Positions 30,926 to 42,414 of a DNA stretch of 64,000 nucleotides are shown here, in pieces. A model generated the notes under the pieces. The model did not search any database, had not been told where the DNA came from, and saw nothing but the letters and a program-made list of their open reading frames with translations. The stretch is taken from assembly GCA_036927565.1 (NCBI GenBank), contig JAYESD010000007.1, positions 130,608,230-130,672,229 on the forward strand, written 5' to 3'. The position numbers were made by a program, and so were the translations under genes. This DNA is from Tuctoria greenei. Taxonomy: Eukaryota; Streptophyta; Magnoliopsida; Poales; Poaceae. Position 1 is the first letter of the stretch. Each line of letters begins with the position of its first letter.

Positions 30926-31992
30926 AGTATAAGAATAAGTCATTGGGATAATGGCTTAGTAATACTTAGTTTTTGCGAGATGTGTAGTAAATCCACATCA
31001 GTAACCAACACACACAGATTGGAGCTTTACTGTAGAAGAGCTCCTAACTTAGGTCACTGCATCATATATGATGCATACCATATATATATTATAATTGAGG
31101 CCACCGAGCAGACACAATACAAAAACCCGAATTGAGAGTGATTGATAGCATTAGATCACTTAAGTATTTCATACTCCTGAGTCAATTAGTCATATGTGCC
31201 GTCAAACACGTTGACATAAGTTACATGTTGCAAAAGGAGTAAATCCGGGATCATATTAAGTAATAACAATTGTATCAAGTGAATGCTTGCGGATCCGCTT
31301 ATGAAAGAACTTCCATTCAATGGGTTCAGCGAACGCATAACACATTCGGGTTTAATGAAGAACCTATGATTTCATTGATACTAAGAAAGTAAAACTAAGT
31401 ATAAGATCATTTCTGAGTGTAAGAGGTACGTAAATGACTGCTTTGATGCGTCGTGCTCTATATGTCGAGCACGAGAAAATGGACACTAAATTTAGTATAA
31501 GTATGTAAGTAAGTTTTCATCCAAGTTCAAGAGATAGAATGCAAGTATATGAATAAGGATTAAAACACAATTAGCACATGTCTTTATTAACCAGACACAA
31601 TCCTATAAGTGGTCGTGTCCTTGATCGGAGGACACAACCATTTCCTAATGTTGGAAGGTCTCCTTTCGTGTCCCATGTGTAAGTATAAATATGTTGGGTT
31701 GCAATTAGTTGTCGAATGACATGACATTGCATTCAAAACATCGGCATACACTAAGTGACCAATCATAGTGATTGGGAAAGTGAGGGAAAACGTCTCCAAC
31801 GTCTTTAATGCAAGTCTCTCTACATCGCCGTCGCCACACGGGCTCGATGGCCGCAACAGGTTCCAATTGTTGAAAAAAAATATAACTTTATGTCTTGCTC
31901 ATGTTTATTAACTGTTAACTCAAAATTTATTAAATGACTAATTAGGATCCTAATATTTTAGTATTTCTAACAGGTTTAATGCTATTGACAAA
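30926..31992. other. Gene-free stretch between retrotransposon and LINE
   Basis: AT-rich sequence with two small inverted repeats: CGTGCTCTATATGTCGAGCACG near 31450 and GTGTCCTTGATCGGAGGACAC near 31610. A 89-residue minus-strand ORF (31587-31856) has no recognised relatives. Confidence 0.5.
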
Positions 31993-33997
31993 CCTTTTTT
32001 TAGGGGAAGCCTTCCGGCAGTTTCATTCATTTGAAAGTAGAATTACATCGTTTAGCACCAGCTGCCTTTTAAAAGATAGGGGATCATTCTTCCATACTAA
32101 AAAGTCATCTGAAGTACAGGGATAATTAGCTAGTTCGTGTGCCACTTTATTCGTTTCCCTTGGACAGTGTTGAAAACTGATATTTGAAATTGCACTAGCC
32201 TTTAAAAAACATTCAGCTAAGATTGCCGTATAAGGACCCAGACAGTCAATGGTTCCATTACATGCTTGAATCACCTCCATGCAGTCAGATTCAACAACAA
32301 TCGGGGAGCAACCAATTTGTTCAATAAGCTCCAAACCTTTATGCAATCCCATCGTCTCAGCTGATGTTGCATCCAACATATATTTTAGAGGACCATACCG
32401 ACCGGCTACAACCTCCTCCATGGCATTTCTTATAATCGCATCAGAACCAGCAGAACCATTATCACGATAGGTAGCATCGATGTTAATCTTGTATGTACCC
32501 GGCATAGGTCTGAACCACACTATTTCCTTTTCATCTCTTCTAGTTTCTGCAGCTACATAGTTCACTGAGATTGCACATATTGCAAACGCCGAGCTAGAGA
32601 CAGACGTACAGACTCGCCTTTCACAATTTGTCGTTGTTGCCATCAAATATGCCAACATGCCACAACTATAAACTCTTGTATATCCATATTTTTCACCTCT
32701 CCACCTTCTTTGTTTTACTGCACAGTAGCATCTTCAAGATTACAGAACCGGACCTATCAGTGGGGAGCACAACAGCAATTCCTAGTCTTTCCCAAATTTG
32801 CTTTGCACGTGGGCACAAAAATAAAATATGTTTGATATCTTGTAAGCCCTCTTGACAAATAGAACACTGTGGTAAAACTTTAATATGTTTGGAGGCCAAT
32901 ATCGCCATCCCAGGAATCACCCCATGCAATGCTCTCCAAGTAAAGATCTTCACTTTTGCTGGAACATTAAGTTTCCGTAGATTCTGCCACACTGGATTTA
33001 ACGAGGAGATCCTTGTCCATCACATCGGCAAATCCTTCTACCGAACTGATGTTTCCATTCATCATAATAAGCCAATCTAACCGAAAAACAATAGGATTTT
33101 TTATAATGCCAAGCAATAAAGTCTTCCTCCAGAACTGAACTTAACTATTCTCTCTACATCAATTGGTATAAAATGATCACGTAGTAGCGCTGCGTCCCAA
33201 CAGCCCAAAGATGGATCAATTAGCTCATCCACTGTCCTTAGCAAGGAATGTCTGCGGTTAGACAAAACCTTTCTTAAAGGGTTGTGGTCTTCCCATATCT
33301 TCACTTTTGCTCCAGTGCCAATCCTCCATATGTGACCTCTTCTAAAAGTTTGAATCCCTGCCACAATACTCTGCCAAACAAAAGATGAGCCTTTCTTTGG
33401 ACCAGCTTTGAGAATATCACCATGAGTATAATATTTAGCTTTTAAAACTTGGGCACACAGAGAATCTGGATTTCGAATAAGCCTCCACGCCTTTTTTGCA
33501 AGCATACCTAAATTAAAAGCTTGTAGATCTCTAAATCTTATACCACCAGAAAATTTTGGTATGCACATACGCCACCATGCAAACAAATGCATTTTCCTTC
33601 TCTCTTCAGTGTCACCCCACCAGAATTGGGCCATTACATCACTATACTCCTTACATAATATTTTGGAATTCTGAAAACAGCCATCGCAAACACCAGGATT
33701 GATTGAATAATAGCTTTCAATAGAATCTACTTCCCTCCTACCGATAAGAATCTTTCTTTCCACCACTTCAATCTCTCAATAATTCTTTCTAAAAGATATC
33801 CAAAACTTTCAGATCGATCTAAACCAACCATTGCTGGGAGACCAAGATATTTATCGGAAATGGCTTATGTCATTATGTTCAATTCTGTACATATTTGTGC
33901 TTTCATACTTGAATCAACATTAGGACTGAAGAATATACTGCATTTACTTTCACTAATCACTTGTCCAGGGGATGCACAATATTGTCAAAGAACTTGT

Positions 33998-34279
33998 TGT
34001 AACACCCCAGCCTCTATGGGTCTGGCGGTCGTTACTTCTGGCAGCTCTCTAGGATCAGAGACTAGCCCCACAGACCAACACTAATCTTTTGTACGCATTT
34101 TGTCCTCACTCATGCACACCCGGGAAGACTTACCGGTTGGTCACCCAGCCGTAAATTGCTCCGGGACAAGCACGCTTAACCTCAAAGTTCTTTGCTAGTG
34201 GGCTCTCGAAAAAGAAGGTATACCTTGATGGTATGAGTTATTCTATCAATCCTTTTAAACCTTGAGCCAGGATGTCACA
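33998..34279 (-). repeat. TRIM 3' LTR
   Basis: 282 bp, TG...CA ends, adjoining the polypurine tract at 34281. Closely similar to 34482-34763. Confidence 0.85.
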
Positions 34280-34481
34280 ATCCACCCCCCCTTAGAAAAT
34301 CGATGTCTTCGTCGGTCAACTACAAAGCCAGAAACGTCCCCTCTTGGCCACGTTCATACATTTAGTACTAGCATACATACCATATCGTGTCTCTCCTAGA
34401 GGACCCACGCGTCATGCATACGTACCCACGTCCTTGACCCGTACGCACCCTGAAACTGCGAGGGTCGGCTCTGATATCATT

Positions 34482-34763
34482 TGTAACACCAGGGTCACTA
34501 CGGGCCTGACGGTCGATACTTCTAGCAGCTCTCTAGGATCACAGACTAGCCCCACAGACCAACACTAGTCTTTTTTGCGCATTTTGTCATCACTCGTGCG
34601 CACCCGGGAAGACTTCCCGATCGGTCACCCATCCACAAATTGCTCCGGGCAAAGCATGCTTAACCTCGGAGTTCTTTGCTGGTGGGCTCTCGAAAAAGAA
34701 GGTATACCTTGGTGGTATGAGTTATTCTATCAATCCTATTACACCTTGAGCCAGGATGTCACA
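34482..34763 (-). repeat. TRIM 5' LTR
   Basis: 282 bp, adjoining the primer-binding site at 34467-34479. Confidence 0.85.
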
Positions 34764-37279
34764 CCTGTCTCATCAAGTTGCATTGTATAAGTTTGCCTTC
34801 ATAAGAATCAGAGAATCATCAACAAAGAGTAAATGAGATACTGATGGTGCATTCCTACACACCCTGATGCCTTCGATGCCACAAACCTCCTCTTGATTAG
34901 ACAAAGCACTAGATAGACCTTACGCACATAACAAAAACAAAGATGGGGACAATGGATTCCCCTGTCAAAGACCCCTAGATGTAAAAATATTGGTTTCTTG
35001 GTCATTGTATTGAATCTTATATTGAACTGATCGCACACAAGCCAATATTAAATCAATGAACCCTCTGTGAAATCCGAGTCGCTCCATCATTCTTTCAAGA
35101 AAAACCCACTCCACCCTGTCATATGCTTTGTGCATATCCAACTTGATGGCACACAAACCTTCTTTCCCCTTCTTATTATTTTTGATTTTGTGAATGCTTT
35201 CATAAGACAAGATAATATTATCAGTGATCAATCTTCCTGGGACAAAAGCACTCTGCACCTGAGAAATAAAAGAATCCAAGGTGAATTTTAATCTAGAAGC
35301 AATCATCCTTGAAATATTTTTGTATAACACATTGCATAAGCTAATTGGTCAAAATTGAGAAATCTTCTCTGGAGAAGGAACTTTTGGGATTAGTACAATT
35401 ATTGCATCGTTCCAGCCACGAGGAATAATCTTCATCTTAATCGCCTTCAAAACCTCCCCTGTCAACACATCTCGAATGATATCCCAACATTTTTTAAAAA
35501 ATAGAGCATGCAGACCATCTGGCCCTGGTGCTTTTAGATCACCAGTTGAGAATAATGATTTTTTCACCTCCTCAGCGGTATACGGCTTCACAAGTTCATT
35601 CATTATAGTTGTTACTTGTGGGTGTACTTTATCTAGAAGATCAGGATTTGGCTCCTCCACTTCAGTACAAAACAAGCCCGCAAAGAACCAAGAAATCATG
35701 GGGTTAAGTTTATCAATACCTTCTTCCCAGTCACCATTATCATCAAGCAATTTTTATCCGATTCCTCTCCCACCGACTAGATTCAAATTTATGAAAAAAA
35801 CTTGTGTTGCGATCACCAAATTTAAGCCAATTTATCCTGCTTCTTTGCTCCCATTGGATCTCTTCTTGTTCTGACATTTTTTCTATCTCCTCAGTTAAAG
35901 CCTTCTCTCTTTCGAACAATTAGATCAACCCTTGTCACTTCCTCAAATTCCCTCCTCAGATTCTTTAAATGACGTTGATGCCTTTTCAATATAGATCGAT
36001 CCCAACGATGGAGATCAGAGTGCACCACCGCTAACTGCTCAGCTAAGCTGCTAGCATTCATACAACCATTCGATGCCTCCCACGCCCCTTGAATGACTTC
36101 TCTGCATTTTTCTTCTTTTAACCAATGAGCCTCGAACCAGAGAACACGAGGTCAACTTACTTCTTGTACAGGCTCTTCATCAAATGTCATCAAGATCGGT
36201 CGGCGGTCAGAACGACTATAATCTAAACTTTGCAAAGTAGAATTTTGAAATTTTAGTTTCCAATCTTCATTTACTATCCCCCGATTGCTCCTTTATTCCA
36301 TGTGAATTTGTTACCTATATAGCCGAAATCCATTACATCACACTCTGACAAGATGTCTTTAAAAGCCTCCATAAAGTACATCAGCCTCAAATTGCCTCCC
36401 TCTTTCTCATATGGATAGAGGATTTAATTAAAATCCCATATAATCAACAAAGCCATATCACATATTGCTCTCAGTTCCCTAATGCATTGCCAGGATAAAT
36501 ATTTCTCCGACCACCTCGATTCACCGTAGAGCCCTGTCAATCTCCACATATTTTCATGAGCAGTTCTGACAAATACATCAATATAATTATGAGTCTTATA
36601 TCTAAGAGACACTACCACATCAGTTTTCCACAACAGAATCAGACCCTCCTTCCTTCCATCACTTCTCACAACTTCTTTGAACCCCATCTTCAAACTTCTT
36701 CTCAAAGACTCCGATGACCACTCATCAAGATGTGTTTCCATCAGAAAAATAATATTAGGATCATGCTGATGTTGGATATTCAGCAACGCCCTGACAGCCG
36801 TGGCTTTTTGGAGGCCACGGCTATTATAGCTTAGAATTTTCATTGCATCCGGTCAATCTCCGTCTCCGAGGTCGCTGATATCTGTATATTTCTTCTGGGC
36901 CTTCTTTAGTTTTGAAAATTCCTCGGAGTACTCGATGCCTGCTCAATAATTTCCCCTGTACTATTTGGATTAATTTTTGACACCATACTGGATGCTTTCA
37001 GAGCATTCTCATAATTATTCACCATCTGCATGTTCGACCCAACATACTCAAAAGTCAACTGTTTCCTGCACAGAGTTCCATGTTCTTTCATATTCACTTC
37101 GGTGCCTTTTTGATGATCATCTCCATGCATCTCATTATCTTTGTCTCCATTATATTTGCTATCTTCCTCAAACACTTGCTTGAATTTGTCATGTCCTCTG
37201 CTCGCTGGGGAAGGTCCGCTTGCGCCTAGGTCTGTGTTCCTACCACAATGTCGACCGCGACTGCCATAAACTAGCATAT

Positions 37280-38010
37280 GAAGTCCCCCCATTCTAGATT
37301 GGCCACATCATGTTCACCTGAACCACATTCTTAATACCAGTGTCCCATCAAACCACATGCTCCACAAAACAGAGGAAGCTTCTCATAGTGAATTTGATAC
37401 CACTCTTTCTTACGATCATTTGTCACACACACAAATATGGATAATTTTTTATTCACATCAATCGTCACCCGTACCCTTACAAATTCACCGGCAAAACCTG
37501 CCGGTAAAGTTAACTGCACTTGTATCTCTCCCAAAGGCCTGCACATCCCCTTCACGACCCCTCCCTCAGATTGTTGTTTGGCAGTTTCAGAACCCACACT
37601 GCAATCTTATCCAACATGACACTTCTAGGATTTTGAAACCCATCATATTCTTCAAAGGTCAAGGCATGATTATTCCGGAATAACCAAGGACCAGAAAACA
37701 TCGCCTTATTCCAATCTCCAAGACAATTAAACTGGACAGTAAATAGATGGTCATCTATTTTCCTCCATGTTACATCTTTTGCCGGACTCCTTGCCGATCT
37801 CATATCAGCATACAACGCACTATCTCTAAATCTTCGTAATGTATGGACCTTACAGATCGCAAACCACTTTATTTTCTCTGGTGGATCCTTCACTTCTTCC
37901 CAAATGAAACTATCATCTTCATCTTCATGGAGCTTCTGTCTCCCTAAGAGGTCATCCACTGGATCTTCCTTCAATCGAGACGATCCAGCAGAACCACCAT
38001 GATCTTCCAT
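37280..38010 (-). pseudogene. LINE ORF1: DUF4283 and CCHC knuckle
   Basis: From 38010: MEDHGGSAGSSRLKEDPVDD, then the DUF4283 body WFAICKVHTLRRFRDSALYA and FNCLGDWNKAMFSGPWLFRN. A one-base frameshift near 37570 separates it from GGVVKGMCRPLGEIQVQL and the knuckle LPLFCGACGLMGHWY, which is broken by a stop before its final ECG. ORF1 proteins of plant LINEs are RNA-binding and package element RNA. Relation to the stand-alone ORF at 13306 is at the level of the fold family only. Confidence 0.8.
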
Positions 38011-38227
38011 CCTTCTTTATTCGCATGATCGCGGGAGGAGCAATCAGATTCAGCACTGGATTAAGCTGCCAGAGCACCTTGTTGCCTTTGGGGCACCAGG
38101 GGAGAGAAAACGTTCCACCTCTGTGGGAGAGAAACAGACATTTATCCAATTGGTCTATTCAGTTTGTAATCTCCAGTCTCTTTTTTTTTTAATAGGCACC
38201 ATTGATATTTTAGTCTGGTCTATTAAA

Positions 38228-38307
38228 TACTTCATCCGTCTCCAAATACATTTATTAGTTCACTTTTGAACTAATCGGTGAAAAGTATTTGAGGACAAAG
38301 AGAGTAA
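38228..38307. repeat. Stowaway MITE
   Basis: TACTTCATCCGTCTCCAAATAC faces GTATTTGAGGACAAAGAGAGTA across about 80 bp, giving imperfect terminal inverted repeats with TA flanks. It lies between the LINE and the gypsy LTR. Confidence 0.8.
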
Positions 38308-38311
38308 TTGC

Positions 38312-39150
38312 CGGTACCCTGCATACCAGGTACCCCACGATACTGCAAGAAGTGCAAGAGAGTTCCACCTGTCAAAGTTGAAGACCTTCATAGGCCCCAC
38401 GTGTTACACGGCACTAGACCCGCCTCCTCCACATGGGTAGATGCGGCACTACCACGTGTAATATAAGACCGGAGCTAAACTCTCTACATAGGGAAGCTCC
38501 GTGCTTGACACGTGGCCAGTGACCCAGGACCTAACCCCCAGTAGAGGGAAGCTCCAGTGCCGCCACGTGTGTAGCGGCTCCGGACCTACCTCCCCACGAG
38601 GAGAAGCTCTAGAGCTGCCACGTGTCGAGCCTTCGAACCTACGACACCAACGGGCATATTGACAGGTCTCCTACGGCACAAACATTCAAGGGACAGTTAT
38701 TTCTACAGTTATAAGGCCTAATTATGTGCCATTAATATAATATTCATGACGCATGATCAGAGGACTCTTAATACTTGTAACGTCGCCATAAAGGCGCATT
38801 ATCACACTATTGGGGTGCTTAAACACACTTGCATTGTGTATTAGGCAATAATAACCGTCGGGGCCACATGTCGGGCCAGGCAATTGATGTAACAGCTATC
38901 CCTTGGTCTATAAAAGTGACTGTGTTGTACAACACACATGACCAAGCTGATACGCACAAAAGCACCAGTGAATCCCTAATACAACAACACACACCCCATG
39001 GAGTAGGGTATTACGCTTAGGCGGCCTGAACCATGTAAATCCCCCGTGTCATCATCTTGTATAGAATCTTCGCGCGACCAAACCGATCAAAGAACCTCCG
39101 TGGCTACAATTTAGTAGTACCGTGGGAAGTGTCGTTCGTACACTTCGACA
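38312..39150 (+). repeat. Gypsy 5' LTR (start approximate)
   Basis: Right end fixed by TTCGACA before the primer-binding site. Left end set at TGCCGGTACCCTGC, the first TG after the MITE; no second LTR is available to confirm it. Contains the repeated cassette GGAAGCTCC/GAGAAGCTC with CCACGTGT at 38400-38640. Confidence 0.55.
38909..38916 (+). promoter_or_regulatory. Gypsy LTR TATA box
   Basis: GGTCTATAAAAGTGAC about 240 bases before the LTR end, a normal place for an LTR core promoter. Confidence 0.65.
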
Positions 39151-39152
39151 TA

Positions 39153-39170
39153 TGGCGCGCCAGGTAGGGG
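39153..39170 (+). promoter_or_regulatory. Gypsy primer-binding site
   Basis: TGGCGCGCCAGGTAGGGG two bases after the LTR end; this motif is common in grass gypsy elements and would pair with a tRNA 3' end. Confidence 0.75.
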
Positions 39171-39189
39171 TAGCGCCTGAGATCTCAAG

Positions 39190-40400
39190 ATGGTGAACTC
39201 CGCCGCAGGATCATCCAACAGCAACAATGCTGAGCATTCTGCTGGAGGGAATCACTCCAACATCCAACAGCCAGCAACCGCCGTTGTCCCGGCGGGCGTC
39301 ATGCCACCACCATGTGTTCCTGCAAACAATGCTGGATAGCAGGATGGGGTACTCAGGTCGATCACGACATTGACAAATAACAATCCTGAGCATGCGCTAA
39401 TTGTTGCGCGTACTCTCCTCCAATGTCCACCACCTCCAGGAGCACCCCAGAGTGCGATGGAGCAGTGGAGGGCAGATGTTGAACATTTGGTTACAGCTAC
39501 AGCCGATGGCATCAACAACCAAGGTCCTCCCCTTTCCGGGCGGACACCTTCACAACACCAAAACTTGTCAGGAAGACTTGGTCCGCAAGTTTCACAGCAC
39601 AGGAGATGTGTTGTGTGCCAACAGGTGACATCGCTACCCTCTGGGGCACGTCTTACCCACACTGTGTCGAGAATCTCGATGCAGGACCTGCGGTCGAAGC
39701 TCGACCGCCGTTACTAACAGCAGGACTATTGTGTCTACAACGAGCATGCTCACAAGAGGCGTGAGGCTTGGGACAACCCTGCTCTAATGGGAGTAGGGGG
39801 AGGTTATTATGTCCTGTCTATGCATCTACGCATGGTTAGGTGGCCACATAAGTTATGTCCTCATTTGCCGGAGAAATTTGACGGGACTGTCAACCCCGCT
39901 GAATTGCTTCAAATCTACTCCACTGCTATAATTGCAGCGGGGGGCAATAAGGCTGTGATGGACAAGTACTTCCCGGTGGCTCTAACTGGAACCGCTAGGT
40001 CCTAGTTCATGAGTCTCCCATCTGATTCCATCAACAGTTGGGCGGAGCTTTGCCAAGAGTTCACTGCCAACTTCCAGAGTTCCTACACCCGGTCCGACAC
40101 TGAACTGGATCTGTTTGCTGTGAAGCAAACATCAGGGGAATAGTTGTGGTCCTTCATCCAACGATTTTCTCAGGTACGCAATACCATCCTTCAATCTAGA
40201 ATGCATATGTCATCGTGACATTTAGACAGGGAGTTTGGGACAAGAAAATGTTGGAAAAGTTGGCGACAAAGGAGGTCACCAGGGTCACGGAGTTATTCAG
40301 CCTGGCAGACAAGTGCATCCAAGCTGCTGAGGGCTGGGGAATACACTTCACGCCAGCTCCGGAGGCTAATAAAAACTCCCAAAGCTAAAGCCACTACCTC
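39190..40400 (+). pseudogene. Gypsy gag
   Basis: ATG 39190 opens a Ser/Asn-rich start (VNSAAGSSNSNNAEHSAGG), interrupted by stops near 39337 and 39717. The capsid region reads HLPEKFDGTVNPAELLQIYS, AVMDKYFPVALTGTA and SINSWAELCQEFTANFQSSY, as in Retrotrans_gag proteins of grass gypsy elements. Further stops follow near 40004 and 40142. It would form virus-like particles in active relatives. Confidence 0.8.
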
Positions 40401-40879
40401 TAGTTGTGGCAACAAGAAGAAAAAGTCCAATAGCAAAAGAAGTCATCGGTCGGTACACCTACCGCTGCAGCAGCTGCAGCTCTGGGTGGTCGGGGTCCAC
40501 GCCCTAAAAAATGACCTCGACCTTCCTCAGAAGATGGCGGTAGTTCAAAGATGTGGTGTCCGATTCACAAAACATAAAAGCTCAGTCTGGAAGACTGCCG
40601 AGAGGTCTAGAACCTTGTCCAGCAGTACAACAAGCGCCGAGAAGAAGCTCCTTTTCGCTAGCGGGAAGGAAAACAAAAAATTGAAGAAGCTCTGGCTGAA
40701 ACGGAGCTAGGCTTCCAGGACCCCAAGAAGGTCCTAAAGGTTGTGTACAACACAGCCAATGATGATTCTGACGTCTCTGACGATGAACATCGTAAGACCC
40801 TAAACACCATTTATAGAGGGTCCTAGGATATCACCTCTCGCCGTGTCCTTAAGACAATGCGATGAGAAATGGCTGCTGT

Positions 40880-42414
40880 AGCTCCTGCCACTAGGGCAGA
40901 ACCACATTGGAAGTGGATGGATACACCCACACTTTTGATGCAACAGACTGCCCGAGGAACATGGTTGGAGCTGGCCAACTTCCATTAATGGTCTCTCCAA
41001 CCATCAACAACGTCCAAATCTACCATATCTTGGTATACGGAGGTGCGGCGCTCAACCTCTTGATCTGTGAAGGGTTCATGAATATCCTGCTTCAACTCTC
41101 GGACCTTCGCCCCTCAAGACCTTTCTCCAGGATAGGTCTGGGAGCCATCAGCCCTCTCGGAACCATCACCCTCCTGGTGACCTTTGGAACTTAGAGAAGT
41201 ACAAGACTGAGAAGCTGGTCTTCGACGTCGCTCATATCAGTCTGCCCTTCAACACCATCCTTCGCAGGCCTGCCCTGTACAGGTTCATGGCCACAGCTCA
41301 CTACGACTACTTGGTGTTGAAGATGCCGACACCTTTGGGCGTTCTCCGGGTTCGTGGAGACCGCACTGCAGGAGTCACCGCAGTGGAGGAACTCCATGCA
41401 CTTGAAAAAGCGCAGGAAAGAACCTCTGGAAAAGAGCTCGTTGCTCAACCTCTGAGCACTCATCATGGAGGCTCGACCTCTCCACATGTGCAACCAAGCG
41501 GCGACACCAACATTCCCGTTAGAGTCATCCAAATTGGTTCCAATGCTGCCCAGACCACCCGCATATCGGGAGGTCTGGACAACAAATAGGAACTCGCGCT
41601 CATCACTTTTCTCCAGGCTAATATTGACGTGTTTGCCTGGCAACCGTCACAAATTCCTGGGATCCCTAGGAAGGTGATTGAGCACAGCCTGAAGATTTAT
41701 CCCGATGCACGGCCTGTACACTAGAAGCCCCGAAAGCAATCAGTTGAGCGGCAAAACTTCACCCCACAGGAGATCAAGAAGTTGCTCGAAGCTGGTTTCA
41801 TCCGGGAGGTTCATCATCCAAAATGGGTGGCAAACCCAGTCATTGTACCCAAGGTCGGCGGGAAGCTTTGGATGTTTATCGACTACACCACCTTGAATAA
41901 GGCATGTCCAAAAGATCCATTTCCACTACCTAGAATAGATCAGATAGTGCGCTCCACCTCCGGGTGTGAGCTATTGTGTTTCCTAGATGCATATTCTGGA
42001 TACCATTAGATCCAAATGTCTAGGGAAAATGAAGAGTATACTGCCTTCATAACAGTAGATGGATGGTATTGTTATACTACCATGCCTTTTGGTCTCAAAA
42101 ATGCTGGTTCAACCTTTGTGAGAGCTATGCACAAAACATTTGGAGAGCTAATCAGAGACTTGGTGGAGGTGTACATCGATGACATCGTTGTGAAGATCAA
42201 GAACAAGGAGTCACTCCTTGATATGTTCCAAGCCGTCTTCAACAAGCTGCACATCACACGCACCAAGCTGAACCCGGACAAGTGCGTCTTCGGGGATAGC
42301 TCCAGGAAGCTCCTTGGTTTCTTGGTGACTCACCGAGGAATTGAGGCAAACCGAGCGAAGATCAAGGCTATTGAAGATATGAGGCCCCCAGCCCGCATCA
42401 AGGACATTGAGAAG
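40880..42414 (+). pseudogene. Gypsy protease and reverse transcriptase (5' part of pol)
   Basis: Protease segment at 40910-41190: HILVYGGAALNLLICEGF, where the usual catalytic Asp of the DGG motif is Tyr (TAC, about 41036). RT from about 41770: EAGFIREVHHPKWVANPVIV, CVDYTTLNKACPKDPFPLPR-like block (here FIDY), ENEEYTAFITVDGWYCYTTM and the catalytic YIDDIVVK at about 42172. The frame ends RPPARIKDIEK at 42414, where the copia LTR begins. A stop is at 42007 and others lie upstream. Confidence 0.88.

Larger units (their letters stand above)
33998..34763 (-). mobile_element. TRIM (766-bp LTR mini-retrotransposon) inside the LINE
   Basis: Two 282-bp direct repeats, 33998-34279 and 34482-34763, both TGTAACACC...GGATGTCACA. 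Between them are 202 bases with no coding capacity. On the minus strand GGTGTTACA is followed by AA and TGATATCAGAGCC, a tRNA-iMet primer-binding site with one mismatch (34467-34479). The other end has TAAGGGGGGGTGGA (34281-34294), a polypurine tract. Flanks CTTGT and CCTGT look like a 5-bp target duplication with one change. Size and lack of genes define a TRIM. Confidence 0.88.
32023..36843 (-). pseudogene. LINE ORF2: endonuclease, reverse transcriptase, zf-RVT, RNase H
   Basis: Endonuclease starts at 36843: MKILSYNSRGLQKATAVRAL and IIFLMETHLDEWSS (catalytic E in METH). RT lies about 35750-34780: DLKAPGPDGLHALFFKKCW, SAFVPGRLITDNIILSYE, KLDMHKAYDRVEWVFLE and the active site FVDDSL at 34826-34809, just beside the TRIM. 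Thumb and connection follow at 33766-33101 (FWWGDTEERRKMHLFAWWRM, GSSFVWQSIVAGIQTF). zf-RVT is at 32992-32700 (KVKIFTWRALHGVIPG, CSICQEGLQDIKHILFLCP). RNase H is at 32560-32030 (YKINIDATYRDNGSAG, VESDCMEVIQ). Multiple frameshifts and a TRIM disrupt it. The enzyme would carry out target-primed reverse transcription. Confidence 0.88.
31994..38150 (-). mobile_element. Plant L1-type LINE, minus strand
   Basis: Reading right to left: ORF1 with DUF4283 and a CCHC knuckle, ORF2 with endonuclease, reverse transcriptase, zf-RVT and RNase H, ending in a short A-tract (plus-strand CCTTTTTTTA at 31994). No LTRs flank it. A TRIM splits the RT domain at 33998-34763. Stops and frameshifts are frequent. Boundaries of the 5' end are approximate. 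Confidence 0.85.

Noticed and set aside
31587..31856. 89-codon minus-strand ORF as a conserved gene
   Set aside because: No family recognised and the surrounding DNA looks non-coding.
39252..39662. 136-codon minus-strand ORF
   Set aside because: Antisense to gypsy gag.
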